From contig CAZGWD010000006.1 of assembly GCA_964529415.1 (NCBI GenBank), forward strand, positions 1 to 64,000: a stretch of DNA of 64,000 nt. The letters are read 5' to 3'. The first letter of the stretch is position 1, and each line of letters starts with the position of its first letter. Below, piece by piece: positions 1 through 8,240 of the stretch. The stretch comes from CAYMPH01 sp964529415 (GTDB lineage: Bacteria > Spirochaetota > UBA4802 > UBA5550). A program made the translations under genes and the position numbers. The notes beneath the pieces are model-generated. The model was not told the origin of the DNA, did not search any database, and saw only the letters and a list, made by a program, of their open reading frames with translations.

Positions 1-60
1 AAAGTGTTACCTATGTCTCAATACACTTTCGTTACCGATGTCTTTGGGTTGCACCGCCGA
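1..60. repeat. Possible insertion-sequence end remnant
   Basis: Two near-identical 12-mers, TTACCTATGTCT (7-18) and TTACCGATGTCT (32-43), lie 25 bases apart, and AAAGTGT (1-7) is inverted as ACACTTT (23-29). Closely spaced copies of a short motif are typical of the multiple terminal repeats of IS21-type elements, so the body of an element could lie left of the window. No transposase sequence is visible here, so this is a weak, edge-limited call. Confidence 0.3.
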
Positions 61-74
61 ATTTATAGTAAATA

Positions 75-101
75 TTGAAAATAATTAATAATTGATATAA
101 T
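75..101 (+). promoter_or_regulatory. Promoter-like hexamers upstream of the GNAT gene
   Basis: TTGAAA at 75-80 and TATAAT at 96-101 are separated by 15 bases, a little short of the usual 16-18. They lie about 20 bases before the ATG at 123. The surrounding sequence is very A+T-rich, so chance matches are likely. Confidence 0.3.
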
Positions 102-122
102 AAATATAAAGAAGAAAATGTA

Positions 123-572
123 ATGGAAATAAAGGAAATTCATGATAATAAAGAAAGGTTTATGGATTTATTATTATTGGGCGATGAACAAGAAAGCATG
201 ATTAAAAAATATCTTTATATAGGTAATTTATTCACCTTATATGATGAAGATTTAAAAACAATTTCTGTAGTAACAAAAGAAGATGAAAACATTTATGAAA
301 TAAAAAATATAGCAACATATGAAAAATATCAAGGTAAAGGCTATGGAAAAATGATGATTATGCATATTATTGATAATTATCAAAATAAATGTAACACATT
401 ATTGGTTGGAACTGGAGAAAGTAGCAGAATAATTTCGTTTTATGAAAAGTGTGGATTTGAATATTCCCATAAAATAAAGGATTTTTTTATAAATAATTAT
501 GATCACAAAATGTATGATGAAGGAAAACAATTAAAAGATATGATATATTTAAAAATAATGTTTAATAAATAA
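123..572 (+). CDS. GNAT family N-acetyltransferase
   Basis: This 149-residue protein has the GNAT fold signature: the acetyl-CoA pyrophosphate-binding loop is seen as KYQGKGYGKMMI near residues 69-80, followed by a helix, and SSRIISFYEKCGFEYS near residues 101-116 matches the usual beta-5/alpha-4 ending of the family. The substrate cannot be read from the sequence. The gene is visibly richer in A+T than its neighbours (long runs of AAA/ATT codons) and sits between an IS-like end and a large inverted repeat, which suggests recent transfer. The ribosome binding site (AGAAGAAA) is weak. Confidence in the family is high; any role in resistance or toxin acetylation would be a guess. Confidence 0.85.
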   Translation: MEIKEIHDNKERFMDLLLLGDEQESMIKKYLYIGNLFTLYDEDLKTISVVTKEDENIYEIKNIATYEKYQGKGYGKMMIMHIIDNYQNKCNTLLVGTGESSRIISFYEKCGFEYSHKIKDFFINNYDHKMYDEGKQLKDMIYLKIMFNK

Positions 573-716
573 AAGCCTGGTTCAACGCAAAACATGGTGA
601 AAGGCTGCGTTCGCAAAAGGACTCACTTGGCACACGCCATGAAAGAACTGGCTCGGCTCATTGCTGCAGAGCCGCTACGTGGCTTACACCAGGCACAATC
701 TTCAACCAGGCTTTTT
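571..716. repeat. Large inverted repeat flanking a structured 122-base interior
   Basis: AAAAGCCTGGTT (571-582) is inverted exactly as AACCAGGCTTTT (705-716), and one base further the arms still agree at TTCAA/TTGAA apart from one position. Inside are further pairs, including CGGCTC/GAGCCG (653-658 with 668-673) and CATGG/CCATG. The right arm ends in a T run, so part of it could end transcription of the GNAT gene whose stop codon lies at 570-572. The size and nested structure resemble a recombination site or small mobile element more than a simple terminator. Confidence 0.6.
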
Positions 717-734
717 TAGATAAAGGTGACGAAT

Positions 735-1364
735 ATGTTCCATCTATTTACACTTCAGGGAAAAAGGATTGATGCTCAGCTTGAGCATCTTCCGTCAAAT
801 ATCAAGGTTCATCATGTAAAGGGCAAGAATAGGACAAGAAAATTTGTTGAGGGTGAATCATCCAGTCAGGATGCCGGTAAAAATGAAAGCTTCAGCTATG
901 GTGTAGATGCATATAAAGATGCAGCCATGAACGGGAAAGAAAAGACCCAGGTTTTTCATGCTTCTGAAATTATGAGTTTTCCTGTTTTTACAATAGGGCC
1001 TGATGTCTCAGCCGGAGATGCATGGCTGGAATTTCTTGATAAAAAAGTTCATCATATGCCGGTTGTTTCTGATGAAGGAAAATTAATTGGAATTATATCT
1101 GACGGTGATATATCTAAAAAATTAATCAGCTGTGATGATGGAACCGGAAAGAATACCGGAGAGACAGTAAAGGATATCATGTCATCAGATGTGGTTGCGA
1201 CTTCACCTCTTACTGATATACGGCGAATAGCAAAGGCAATGCTTGATCATCATCTCGGTGCAATGCCAATCGTCAATGATAATGGTTCTATTGCAGGAAT
1301 AATTTCAAGAAGTGACATACTTTATGCAATCATACATCAGCCAGGTCTTAAATTGTGGGCATAA
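735..1364 (+). CDS. Two-CBS-domain protein
   Basis: The protein ends in a tandem CBS pair (Bateman module): the first begins ASEIMSFPVFTIGPDVSA near residue 75 and ends with LIGIISDGDI, the second begins VKDIMSSDVVATSP and ends with IAGIISRSDIL. Such modules bind adenine nucleotides and gate partner proteins. The first 70 residues have no recognised domain and contain HHVKGKNRTRKF, a basic stretch. A GTG start at 726 is possible, but AAGGTGA at 723-729 lies five bases before the ATG at 735, so 735 is preferred. There is no attached enzyme, so it is probably a free-standing regulator; its partner is unknown. Confidence 0.85.
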   Translation: MFHLFTLQGKRIDAQLEHLPSNIKVHHVKGKNRTRKFVEGESSSQDAGKNESFSYGVDAYKDAAMNGKEKTQVFHASEIMSFPVFTIGPDVSAGDAWLEFLDKKVHHMPVVSDEGKLIGIISDGDISKKLISCDDGTGKNTGETVKDIMSSDVVATSPLTDIRRIAKAMLDHHLGAMPIVNDNGSIAGIISRSDILYAIIHQPGLKLWA

Positions 1365-1482
1365 CCGGAAACTTTTTTTAAATTCTCCATTTGATATTAC
1401 AATTTTAATAATAGCAAATGTCATTCATGGATAAAATTAAAAAAATCAAATTTAAAGATATAATTCTATCAGGAGTTACGCA

Positions 1483-2331
1483 ATGAGTAAAGGCATAAAA
1501 GTGAATTCTGTTGTATTTGCAGGTGGAGGATGCAGGTGTTTCTGGCAGATGGGATTCTGGAATACTGCAGCTCCGGCATTGAAACTCAAGCCAAAGGTTT
1601 TTGCAGGCGTAAGCGCAGGCGCTGCCATGGCTGTGGCAATTGCAGCAGGCAGGAGCGGATTTCTGCTGAAATATTTCAAGAAAACCACCGGGGAAAATAA
1701 AAAAAATTTTTATCCGGAAAATTTTTTTTCTAAAAATCCCATGTTTCCCCAGGATCAAATGTACAGGGATGCCATTATGACAACACTACATGGCGGATAT
1801 TTCAGTAAGCTGAAATCCGGACCTGAAATAAAAATTCTTATCACAAGGCCGCCTAAATTTCTTGGAGCAAGAACAGCTACATTTATAGGTTTAGGCGCTT
1901 ATTCTCTTGAAAAAAAAATATATTTCCCTGTACATTCAAATCTTGCAACAAAATTCGGATATAAACCGGAAGTGGTATCAGTCAAAAATTGTAAAACCGA
2001 AGAAGAGCTGGTTGATTTAATTCTTCAATCGTCGTGCACTCCGCCATTTGTTCCTATTATGAGGCGCGATAACAATATCGTATTGGATGGAGGACTGGTT
2101 GACAATGTCCCTGCTGCAGCTCTTGATGAAATTGAAAAAAAAGATATTCTGCTGCTTCTGACAAGAGTTTATCCTGAAGATAAAATCCCGCGCGTTCCCG
2201 GATGGACATACATACAGCCTTCAGAGGATATTCCAATTGTGAAATGGGATTACAGCAATCCTTCCGGACTGCAGAAAACATACGATCTCGGAAGAAAAGA
2301 CGGCGATGCTTTTGCAAAACGGTTTAAATAA
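1483..2331 (+). CDS. Patatin-like phospholipase
   Basis: A 282-residue patatin-family acyl hydrolase. The oxyanion-hole glycines are seen as GGGCRCFWQMG (residues 14-24), the nucleophile elbow as GVSAG with Ser44, and the catalytic Asp as DGGLVDN starting at residue 202, giving the Ser-Asp dyad of the family. No signal peptide is present, so it should be cytosolic or peripheral. It begins after the ribosome binding site CAGGAG and is followed 38 bases later by a hotdog thioesterase in the same direction, which suggests joint handling of acyl chains released from lipids or CoA. Specificity cannot be judged from sequence. Confidence 0.9.
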   Translation: MSKGIKVNSVVFAGGGCRCFWQMGFWNTAAPALKLKPKVFAGVSAGAAMAVAIAAGRSGFLLKYFKKTTGENKKNFYPENFFSKNPMFPQDQMYRDAIMTTLHGGYFSKLKSGPEIKILITRPPKFLGARTATFIGLGAYSLEKKIYFPVHSNLATKFGYKPEVVSVKNCKTEEELVDLILQSSCTPPFVPIMRRDNNIVLDGGLVDNVPAAALDEIEKKDILLLLTRVYPEDKIPRVPGWTYIQPSEDIPIVKWDYSNPSGLQKTYDLGRKDGDAFAKRFK

Positions 2332-2369
2332 AATTTAGATTTTTAATAAATACAGTTGGAGATAAAATA

Positions 2370-2813
2370 ATGTTTGAGAGGAAATTATTTGCAGGGTGGG
2401 GCGATATAGACTCCAATTCGCATATGAAAAATACAGCATATCTTGATAAGTCCGGCGATGTAAGAATGATGTTTTTTTCTGAAAACGGTTTCTCAATGAA
2501 GGATTTTGTCCGTCTGAGGCTTGGCCCTGTTGTTATGAAAGATGAAGTTGAGTATTACAAAGAAATTAATCTTCTTGATGATATTAAGGTCACACTTGCT
2601 ATAGTCGGACTTTCTGAAGACTGCAGCCGTTTTAAAATACGGAATGAATTTTATCGCACGGACGGCAAGCTGTCAGCCAGGGTAACAAGTACAGGAGGCT
2701 GGATGGATCTCATTTCAAGAAAACTTATTGCTCCACCTGAAGGTCTTGTTAAAGCGCTGAAATCATTGCCGTTTACAGATGATTATACAGAACTCAGTTC
2801 AAGTCTGAAGTAG
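2370..2813 (+). CDS. Hotdog-fold acyl-CoA thioesterase
   Basis: A 147-residue 4HBT-type hotdog protein. The start GWGDIDSNSHMKNTAYLD (about residues 9-26) has the acidic residue and the D-x-N-x-H-x-x-N pattern of 4-hydroxybenzoyl-CoA/YbgC-type thioesterases, and the following long helix and beta strands fit the fold. The reaction would be hydrolysis of an acyl-CoA or acyl-ACP thioester. GGAG precedes the ATG. It lies just downstream of the patatin gene, probably in one transcript, and ends 11 bases before the stop of a convergent ferredoxin-type gene. Confidence 0.85.
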   Translation: MFERKLFAGWGDIDSNSHMKNTAYLDKSGDVRMMFFSENGFSMKDFVRLRLGPVVMKDEVEYYKEINLLDDIKVTLAIVGLSEDCSRFKIRNEFYRTDGKLSARVTSTGGWMDLISRKLIAPPEGLVKALKSLPFTDDYTELSSSLK

Positions 2814-2824
2814 ATTCAATGCTC

Positions 2825-3961
2825 TTAAAGCTGCATCCCGAACATAAGTCTGAGGAGATTTACGATTAATTTCATTTTTCCGGCTTTTCTCATAAGAATG
2901 GAAAGATAAAGAATTTCTGTATTCATGGGTGGTTTTGTAATTCTGTCTTTTTTGTAAAGAGCTGCAGCGCCGCTTTTGCATTTTGTAACACATAACCCGC
3001 AGCCGATGCATCTGTCCGGATTAAGCTTGACACTCTTTTTGTCGATTCTTGTAATTGCATCCATCTGACATCTTTTAATGCATATTCCGCAGCCGTTGCA
3101 TTTTTCATCATCAATCTGAGCATGGTAATTGGATGCAAAAAGCTCAGCAGGTTTTTCAAATTTTCTTGCACTATTCAGAACGCCGCAGCAGCAGCCGCAG
3201 CAGAGGCAAATGCAGAATGGCTGAAGCGAATTCCCCGGCTGAATTACAAGTCCTTTGTCCTCAGCTTTATCAAGCAAAGCGAGGCATTCTTCTTTTGATG
3301 CAATTCTTCCCTTATTTCTGTCAATATAGTCGCCTTTGCCGAAATAAATGCATATCTCAATATCGTCTCCGACCTGCCTGCATGTTTTTCCCAGAAGGGC
3401 TTCACCCTGTTTGCAGACGCAGTTTGCTATCTGGATAACTTCATCGGTTTTAATTATATAATCTCTCATATTGTCATAAGTGTCAATTCTGTGTTCCGGA
3501 ACGATAGATTTCAGGTGAGGGCTTGTACGCAGCTGAGGAAGCAGTGTACGGAAAAATTCATCCATAAAAGCTTCATCGTAATATCTGTGAAGAAGTTCCA
3601 TGAGTTCTGGCGTAAGGTCATTTACATGAAACTCGAACATGCCGATTGCGAGAAATGCGCTGGCGTATTCATACGGCGCTTCATCTGATCTGCGGATGCT
3701 GCCTCTCATGAAAAGGGCATTTAGAATTTCAGAAAGCTTTTCTGCTGATATATCTTCTGAAAATCTTTTTTTATATCTTCGTTTAATTCGCCATATGGGA
3801 GATTTGGAGAGGCCGAGACAGAGAGCTGCTTTTGCTTCATCAAAGTTAAAGAAAAATTTCAGGAGCTCTATTTCCACACCGGATTCAGTAGGAGGATAAC
3901 CTATAGGATATTTATCCAGATGAATCTGAAGTTCGCGGTATATTGAATCAATTGATGTCAT
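2825..3961 (-). CDS. 4Fe-4S ferredoxin-domain protein with winged-helix-like start and Cys-rich centre
   Basis: This 378-residue protein has three parts. Residues 1-100 look like a winged-helix segment (LLKFFFNFDEAKAALCLG and following). Residues 181-259 are rich in cysteine (C181, C183, C194 and a cluster at 250-259 written CICLCCGCCC). Residues 288-328 hold two classical 4Fe-4S motifs, C288/C291/C294/C298 and C318/C321/C324/C328. It is likely cytosolic and could act as a redox-responsive switch or as an electron carrier. I recognise it only as a general 4Fe-4S family; the precise role is unknown. It stands alone on the minus strand, convergent with the thioesterase. Confidence 0.8.
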   Translation of the reverse strand: MTSIDSIYRELQIHLDKYPIGYPPTESGVEIELLKFFFNFDEAKAALCLGLSKSPIWRIKRRYKKRFSEDISAEKLSEILNALFMRGSIRRSDEAPYEYASAFLAIGMFEFHVNDLTPELMELLHRYYDEAFMDEFFRTLLPQLRTSPHLKSIVPEHRIDTYDNMRDYIIKTDEVIQIANCVCKQGEALLGKTCRQVGDDIEICIYFGKGDYIDRNKGRIASKEECLALLDKAEDKGLVIQPGNSLQPFCICLCCGCCCGVLNSARKFEKPAELFASNYHAQIDDEKCNGCGICIKRCQMDAITRIDKKSVKLNPDRCIGCGLCVTKCKSGAAALYKKDRITKPPMNTEILYLSILMRKAGKMKLIVNLLRLMFGMQL

Positions 3962-4151
3962 TAAATACGCCCTAATTAAAATTTAAAATTCATTAAAAAA
4001 TATTTTACCGGAATATGTTAAAAAATCTCCTCACTTCATGGGATGGGATAGGGTCAATGGCATTAAGTTAAAAAATGTGAAAAATACTAAATAATAATGA
4101 AATCCCATATACTTATTAACTTTGGGGTGATGAGAGCTGCGGCCTTCTTCA

Positions 4152-4568
4152 TTATTTTAATATAGGTTTAGTTTCTTTTCCTGCATCAACAAATCGTTTA
4201 TTCATATCTTCCGCAAGAGCGATCAGACCTGAGAGAGGCCTTACAAAAACCTCAAAATTTACTATCTGATCATTGTCATTGAATTCTATAAGATCAATGC
4301 CCTTGACAGTTTTTCCATTAACTACAGCGCTGAATTCCAGTGCCCAGTTTTTCCCGTTAACAAATTCCCTGTGATACTTGAATTCTTTAAAAACTTCTAT
4401 TACATTGCTGAGAACAAAAAGTGTCTCAACTTTTGTAGTTTTTGGTTTAAAAACAACAGGTGAATAGAATGTAATTTTTTCAGAAATTAATTCATCAAGA
4501 GCTTTCATGTCTTTTTCAAAAACCACTTTATGCCATTTTTCCAGAAGATTTTTATTTTTTTGATCCAT
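4152..4568 (-). CDS. SnoaL/NTF2-like protein
   Basis: A 138-residue protein with the alpha+beta cone pattern of the NTF2/SnoaL superfamily: a starting helix (LLEKWHKVVFEKDMKALDEL), then ITFYSPVVFKP, and a last strand pair containing GIDLIEFNDNDQIVNFEVFVRP. Members act as small-molecule isomerases, cyclases or simple binding domains, and no catalytic residue set can be named here. It is the last gene of an apparent TetR-nitronate monooxygenase-SnoaL operon, 24 bases after the preceding stop, which suggests it handles the same unknown substrate. A second, unrelated-position SnoaL-like gene is at 19035. Confidence 0.75.
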   Translation of the reverse strand: MDQKNKNLLEKWHKVVFEKDMKALDELISEKITFYSPVVFKPKTTKVETLFVLSNVIEVFKEFKYHREFVNGKNWALEFSAVVNGKTVKGIDLIEFNDNDQIVNFEVFVRPLSGLIALAEDMNKRFVDAGKETKPILK

Positions 4569-4592
4569 GTTCAGACTCCACGCTTTGTTTTA

Positions 4593-5573
4593 TTAAAATT
4601 GCCTGCTTACTCTTGCAATCTCGTCTTTAGCCTGCTTTACCATATCTTCAATTACAGCTGCGCATGACTTGATGTCGTGTATTCTTCCAAGTGACTGGCC
4701 CATCATCATCGGTGCTATGTCAACATCACCTGTTACCCATGCATCCTGGCATCTTTTTCCAGTTACAAGCGGAGCGAGTTCAGCAAGACCGGCTCCTCTT
4801 GCTTCTGCAGCAAGAATTTCGCCTACAATTTTATTCTTTATTGCTCTTCCCTGAAGATTTATTGATTTGCATATCAGAGTTGTGTCATTTTCCTGTCTTT
4901 TCACAATTTCCTGCTTGATGTTGTCATGAACCTGGCACTCGTTGGTTGCCATGAAACGTGTGGCCATCATAACGCCTTCTGCTCCGAGAGCAAGAGCTGC
5001 AGCAAGTGATTTACCGTCAGCAATACCGCCTACAGCAACAACCGGAATTTTTACAGTTTCTGCGATTTTTGGCGTAAGAATCATTGTTGTAACATCATCA
5101 TTAAGAGGGTGTCCGCCTTCTTCAATACCTGCGGCATATATGCCGTCATATCCGGCATCTTCAGCGTGTTTTGCATGTTTAACTGATCCCACTTTATGGA
5201 ACATTTTTACACCGGCTTTCCTGAGCATTTCTATATACTGTGTTCCAACCTTGTCAAGAGGAGTTCCTGATACTTCAATGCCTCCAACTTTTTCTTCAGC
5301 GCATATCTCGAGATTTTTTCTGTGGTCATCCATTGTAATGTGGAATGAAGGAAGTATTGTGATACCGACCATAAAAGGTTTATCTGTCATTTTTTTTGTT
5401 TCACGAATTGCATTTCTCAGTTCATCACCGGATTTATAATTGCCTGCAGTGAGATTACCCATTCCGCCTGCATTTGATATGGCTGCAGTAAGCTTTGGCT
5501 CGCCAACCAGATACATTGCACCGCATAAAACAGGGTATTTGATTCCGAACATTTCTGTAATTCTTGTTTTCAT
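4593..5573 (-). CDS. Nitronate monooxygenase family FMN enzyme
   Basis: A 326-residue TIM-barrel flavoprotein of the nitronate monooxygenase/2-nitropropane dioxygenase-like group. It starts MKTRITEMFGIKYPVLCGAM, typical of the family, and the FMN-phosphate-binding region is seen as VAVGGIADGKSLAAALALGA near residues 179-198 followed by GVMMATRF. HPLNDD after a Gly-rich loop is also typical. The family includes true nitronate monooxygenases and many enzymes of unknown substrate, including enoyl-reductase FabK relatives, so the substrate is uncertain. It lies 38 bases downstream of the TetR gene and probably shares its operator-controlled promoter. Confidence 0.85.
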   Translation of the reverse strand: MKTRITEMFGIKYPVLCGAMYLVGEPKLTAAISNAGGMGNLTAGNYKSGDELRNAIRETKKMTDKPFMVGITILPSFHITMDDHRKNLEICAEEKVGGIEVSGTPLDKVGTQYIEMLRKAGVKMFHKVGSVKHAKHAEDAGYDGIYAAGIEEGGHPLNDDVTTMILTPKIAETVKIPVVAVGGIADGKSLAAALALGAEGVMMATRFMATNECQVHDNIKQEIVKRQENDTTLICKSINLQGRAIKNKIVGEILAAEARGAGLAELAPLVTGKRCQDAWVTGDVDIAPMMMGQSLGRIHDIKSCAAVIEDMVKQAKDEIARVSRQF

Positions 5574-5611
5574 ATTTTTCCTCGCTTTATTTTAATCCTG
5601 CACAATTTGTT

Positions 5612-6196
5612 TTATGCAGTAAATCGTTCTTTTAATCCGGCCTTTTTAAGTGCGGCATCAATCACGTCCCGGCCCATATCGCACATTGTTTCAATTGCTT
5701 CATTCTTGCTCACCTTGTCTATGAGGCCAACGCATATAAGTGACGCAAATCCGTGAGTGAAAATTGTCATTTTGTTCATCACTTCTTTGCGTTCTTTTTT
5801 TGGGAGGAGTGAAATCAGATCATCTTTATCGAGTTCTTTTGTTAACGATTTCAGAAATTTCTGAAAGAGGGATTTTGTTTCTCCGCCATTGATAAACAGG
5901 GCACGGAACAGCTCGCGGTTTTCCTGGGAGAAAAGTACAAGCCCTGTTCCCATATTAAGGAAAATGCTTTTGGTGTACGGCTTCATTGTGTATTCGAGCA
6001 TTAGTTTCTCAGCTCTTTCGAGCACCTCGGATTTGAGGTCTTCCATTGAACTGAAATACGAATATACCGGTGCAGTTGATGAATGGAGCTCATCTGCAAT
6101 TTTTCTTGTGCTGAAATCAGTGAAGCCGCTTTTTTTTACTATTTCAAAAGCTGTTTTGATTATATCGTCTCTGTTGAATACTGCCTTGGGCGGCAT
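5612..6196 (-). CDS. TetR/AcrR family transcriptional regulator
   Basis: The 194-residue protein has an N-terminal TetR helix-turn-helix (IIKTAFEIVKKSGFTDFSTR then KIADELHSSTAPVYSYF, about residues 11-48) and a variable ligand-binding half. The open frame extends to 6388, but the family start is MPPKAVFNRDD at 6196, and the upstream part overlaps the promoter and a repeat, so 6196 is chosen. Its own promoter region (6232-6259) contains an inverted repeat nearly identical to one in front of the flavoprotein operon at 8620, so it probably represses both. The ligand may be an acyl-CoA or similar, given its neighbours; that is inference. Confidence 0.88.
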   Translation of the reverse strand: MPPKAVFNRDDIIKTAFEIVKKSGFTDFSTRKIADELHSSTAPVYSYFSSMEDLKSEVLERAEKLMLEYTMKPYTKSIFLNMGTGLVLFSQENRELFRALFINGGETKSLFQKFLKSLTKELDKDDLISLLPKKERKEVMNKMTIFTHGFASLICVGLIDKVSKNEAIETMCDMGRDVIDAALKKAGLKERFTA

Positions 6197-6231
6197 ATAT
6201 GCTCCATTTGCTGAAATTATTATTTCAGGTG

Positions 6232-6259
6232 TTATGTAACAGGTGTTATATAATGTCAA
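6232..6259 (-). promoter_or_regulatory. TetR promoter with overlapping palindromic operator
   Basis: Read on the minus strand, TTGACA (6254-6259) is followed by a 22-base near-palindrome (6232-6253) built of TTATATAACAC and CTGTTACATAA. It differs at two positions from the perfect palindrome at 8626-8647. It lies about 35 bases upstream of the TetR ATG and covers the spacer and -10 region, the usual place for an autorepressor. Confidence 0.75.
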
Positions 6260-6316
6260 GAGTTTTTTTAAAAAAAAATAAAAAAAATATAACTCATTCC
6301 AGTTTTTTGGGTACGT

Positions 6317-6585
6317 GGTGCTAATGCAATAATCTCCCCCGTCCCCCAAAGGGGGCGGGCAGGAGGGGAATACGATAACTTTTAACAAATCAAAGAATTA
6401 TTACACCTGTTTATAATAGTTAGCTTCCAGGAATCAAAGCATGACAGATAATGGAATGAATTTCAAAAAAGTATTAAAGATGTATTATATAATATTGCTA
6501 ATGATTTAGAAATGATAAAATACAATTTATTGAGTAAATGATTATTTATCACATTTTTTCGCCCCCTTTGGGGGATGGGGGGCTG
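6317..6585. repeat. MITE-like repeat, copy A
   Basis: The left end has CCCCCGTCCCCCAAAGGGGG (6336-6355) and the right end, at 6561-6582, carries the same sequence inverted with one change. The interior is A+T-rich and shares AATCAAAGAATTAT and TAAATGATTATTTAT with copy B at 25745. Each end is itself a hairpin (CCCCCAAAGGGGG). The element lies between the TetR gene and the enoyl-CoA hydratase gene. No intact ORF is seen inside it. Confidence 0.7.
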
Positions 6586-6653
6586 TAATGTATAGTATGT
6601 TTTAAAGAAAAGAGAAATCCGGAACAGAATCTGCTCCGGATTTCCCGGGGTGT

Positions 6654-7433
6654 TTATTTATCTTTATATACAGGTTTTCTTTTTTCGATAAATGCATTTA
6701 CAGCTTCATCCTTGTCTTCAGTGCCGAAGCAGTAGATTGACTGAGCCTGCTCGAACATCAGACTTGCATATGTATTTCCTTCTGCAGCAACATTAACTCC
6801 CCATTTGCCGAATCTGATTGCAGAAGGCGGAAGATTTGACATTCTTTTTGCAAGCTGTATTGCTTTTCCATCGAGCTCTTCAGGTTTAACAAGATACTCA
6901 ACAAGTCCGATCCTGTAGGATTCAGCAGCATCAATCATTTCTGTGCATAGAATGAGTTTTTTTGCCTGTCCGATTCCAACAAGTTTTGTCAGCCTTGTTG
7001 TTCCGGTCTGGTCTGCTGTAAGACCGAACCTTACTTCAGGAAGTGCAAGGGTTGCGCCTTCTGCAGCAATTCTGATATCGCAGCTTAATGCAAGTTCAAG
7101 GCCGCCGCCGAGACAGAATCCCTTAATTGCAGCAATAACAGGTATTGGAAGTTCCTGAAATCTGCTGAATGTTCTCTGAAGAAAGTTAAGATTATCCTTT
7201 ACAAATCTTGTATCAACGATTTTTAAAAATGCAGTGTCAACACCGGCTGAAAAATGCGCACCGGAAGAACAAACTATAACTGCTCTGAGCTGATTATCTC
7301 TGGAAATCTCCTCCTGTATATCTGCAAGTGTCATAACTACATCTTTATTAAGAAGATTCAGTCCGCCTGGATCACAGAAAGTAATTGTTGCTATATAGCC
7401 ATCTTTAGAAAGTTTTATGTTCGGATCGTTCAT
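6654..7433 (-). CDS. Enoyl-CoA hydratase/isomerase (crotonase) family protein
   Basis: A 259-residue crotonase. The oxyanion-hole and CoA-binding region is seen as GFCLGGGLELALSCDIRIA (about residues 99-117) and the second key stretch as LPEVRFGL, so both usual catalytic glutamate positions (GLELA and LPEV) appear to be filled, which fits a hydratase. It should act on enoyl-CoA in beta-oxidation or a related route. The open frame begins at 7496, but MNDPNIKLSKDG at 7433 follows AGAGGT on the minus strand and is the family start. The gene stands alone between a repeat and a small unknown gene. Confidence 0.88.
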   Translation of the reverse strand: MNDPNIKLSKDGYIATITFCDPGGLNLLNKDVVMTLADIQEEISRDNQLRAVIVCSSGAHFSAGVDTAFLKIVDTRFVKDNLNFLQRTFSRFQELPIPVIAAIKGFCLGGGLELALSCDIRIAAEGATLALPEVRFGLTADQTGTTRLTKLVGIGQAKKLILCTEMIDAAESYRIGLVEYLVKPEELDGKAIQLAKRMSNLPPSAIRFGKWGVNVAAEGNTYASLMFEQAQSIYCFGTEDKDEAVNAFIEKRKPVYKDK

Positions 7434-7535
7434 GAATTTACCTCTTTTATTTTTTTTTGTAAAATTCCCTGAAGAATTTTTATAAATGCAGGACAAAAGT
7501 ACAGCCGTTTAATTATTGTTCAAGAAATTAAATCA

Positions 7536-7856
7536 TTAAAAAACTATTTTTATCCTATATTCATTATTTGTTTCTGAATGAGTCAGTGCAATATTTTTAA
7601 AATAATTCTGTTCAAGCTGGTATTCAAATTTAGGGAGCCATTTTAAAAGTTCTTTTTCATTTAAAATTTTATTTGAAAGAGTGAGTTCAATTTCAAATTC
7701 GAAAACCCTAACCTGTATTTCAATTTTACTTCCATCATCTCGGGTGAGCCGGGCATTATAATAGTTGATATCCAGCGTATGAAGGTCAATCTTGGTTGAT
7801 GTTTCAAGAGTTACAGCTGCTATGTGAAGCAGCTTCATATAATCAATATGAGGCAT
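7536..7856 (-). CDS. Hypothetical 106-residue protein
   Basis: I do not recognise a family. The protein has alternating hydrophilic and hydrophobic strands (KIEIQVRVFEFEIELTLS) and ends in EYRIKIVF, suggesting a small mixed alpha/beta fold; there is no signal peptide, membrane segment or cysteine. A good ribosome binding site (AAAGGAGAATTC) supports real translation from 7856. The gene stands alone, 102 bases upstream of the enoyl-CoA hydratase start on the same strand, so the two could be cotranscribed. No function is proposed. Confidence 0.6.
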   Translation of the reverse strand: MPHIDYMKLLHIAAVTLETSTKIDLHTLDINYYNARLTRDDGSKIEIQVRVFEFEIELTLSNKILNEKELLKWLPKFEYQLEQNYFKNIALTHSETNNEYRIKIVF

Positions 7857-8131
7857 TTTGAATTCTCCTTTTTCATGCAGGGAGATTTAATAATTTTGCT
7901 TTTTGACAGTCAAGAAAGATATGCGATGAGTTTTTTAGATTTCTATAAAACGATTTAATTTATGGGAACCTTTATAAATCTGTTTTTTCAGATAAAAAAT
8001 ATGAAATAAACTGACTTTTCCCAATGATGTGAACACTAAGGAATTTCAATAAAATGATTAATCGAGATTCACTTAAATTTAAACAGAAGAAATATCACAT
8101 TTACTGGAAATTTTATAATTGCATATAATAT
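7857..8131. other. Intergenic, no gene seen
   Basis: This A+T-rich stretch lies between the 106-residue gene and the terminator of the small secreted-protein gene. I see no ORF with a ribosome binding site and no strong structure. Confidence 0.5.
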
Positions 8132-8177
8132 CCGCAGATTCACAAAGAATAAAAATTCTGTGCTTATCTGCGGAAGA
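8129..8177 (-). terminator. Strong hairpin after the small secreted-protein gene
   Basis: CCGCAGAT (8132-8139) pairs with ATCTGCGG (8166-8173), and inside this CACAAAGAAT pairs with ATTCTGTG around an AAAA loop. The hairpin lies about 65 bases past the stop of the minus-strand gene at 8241 and is probably its terminator. Confidence 0.6.
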
Positions 8178-8240
8178 TATTAACTAATTATTAAAAAGCA
8201 GTTATAGATTAAACTGGATGATAATTTTAAAATTAAGAAA

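Noticed and set aside
571..716. Integron attC site after the GNAT gene
   Set aside because: GTTCAAC (580-586) fits the left core site, but the right end has no GTTRRRY match on the same strand; the ends read as a plain inverted repeat, and no integrase is seen.
4942..5439. 165-codon antisense ORF in the nitronate monooxygenase gene
   Set aside because: Shadow frame opposite a conserved enzyme; no start signal.
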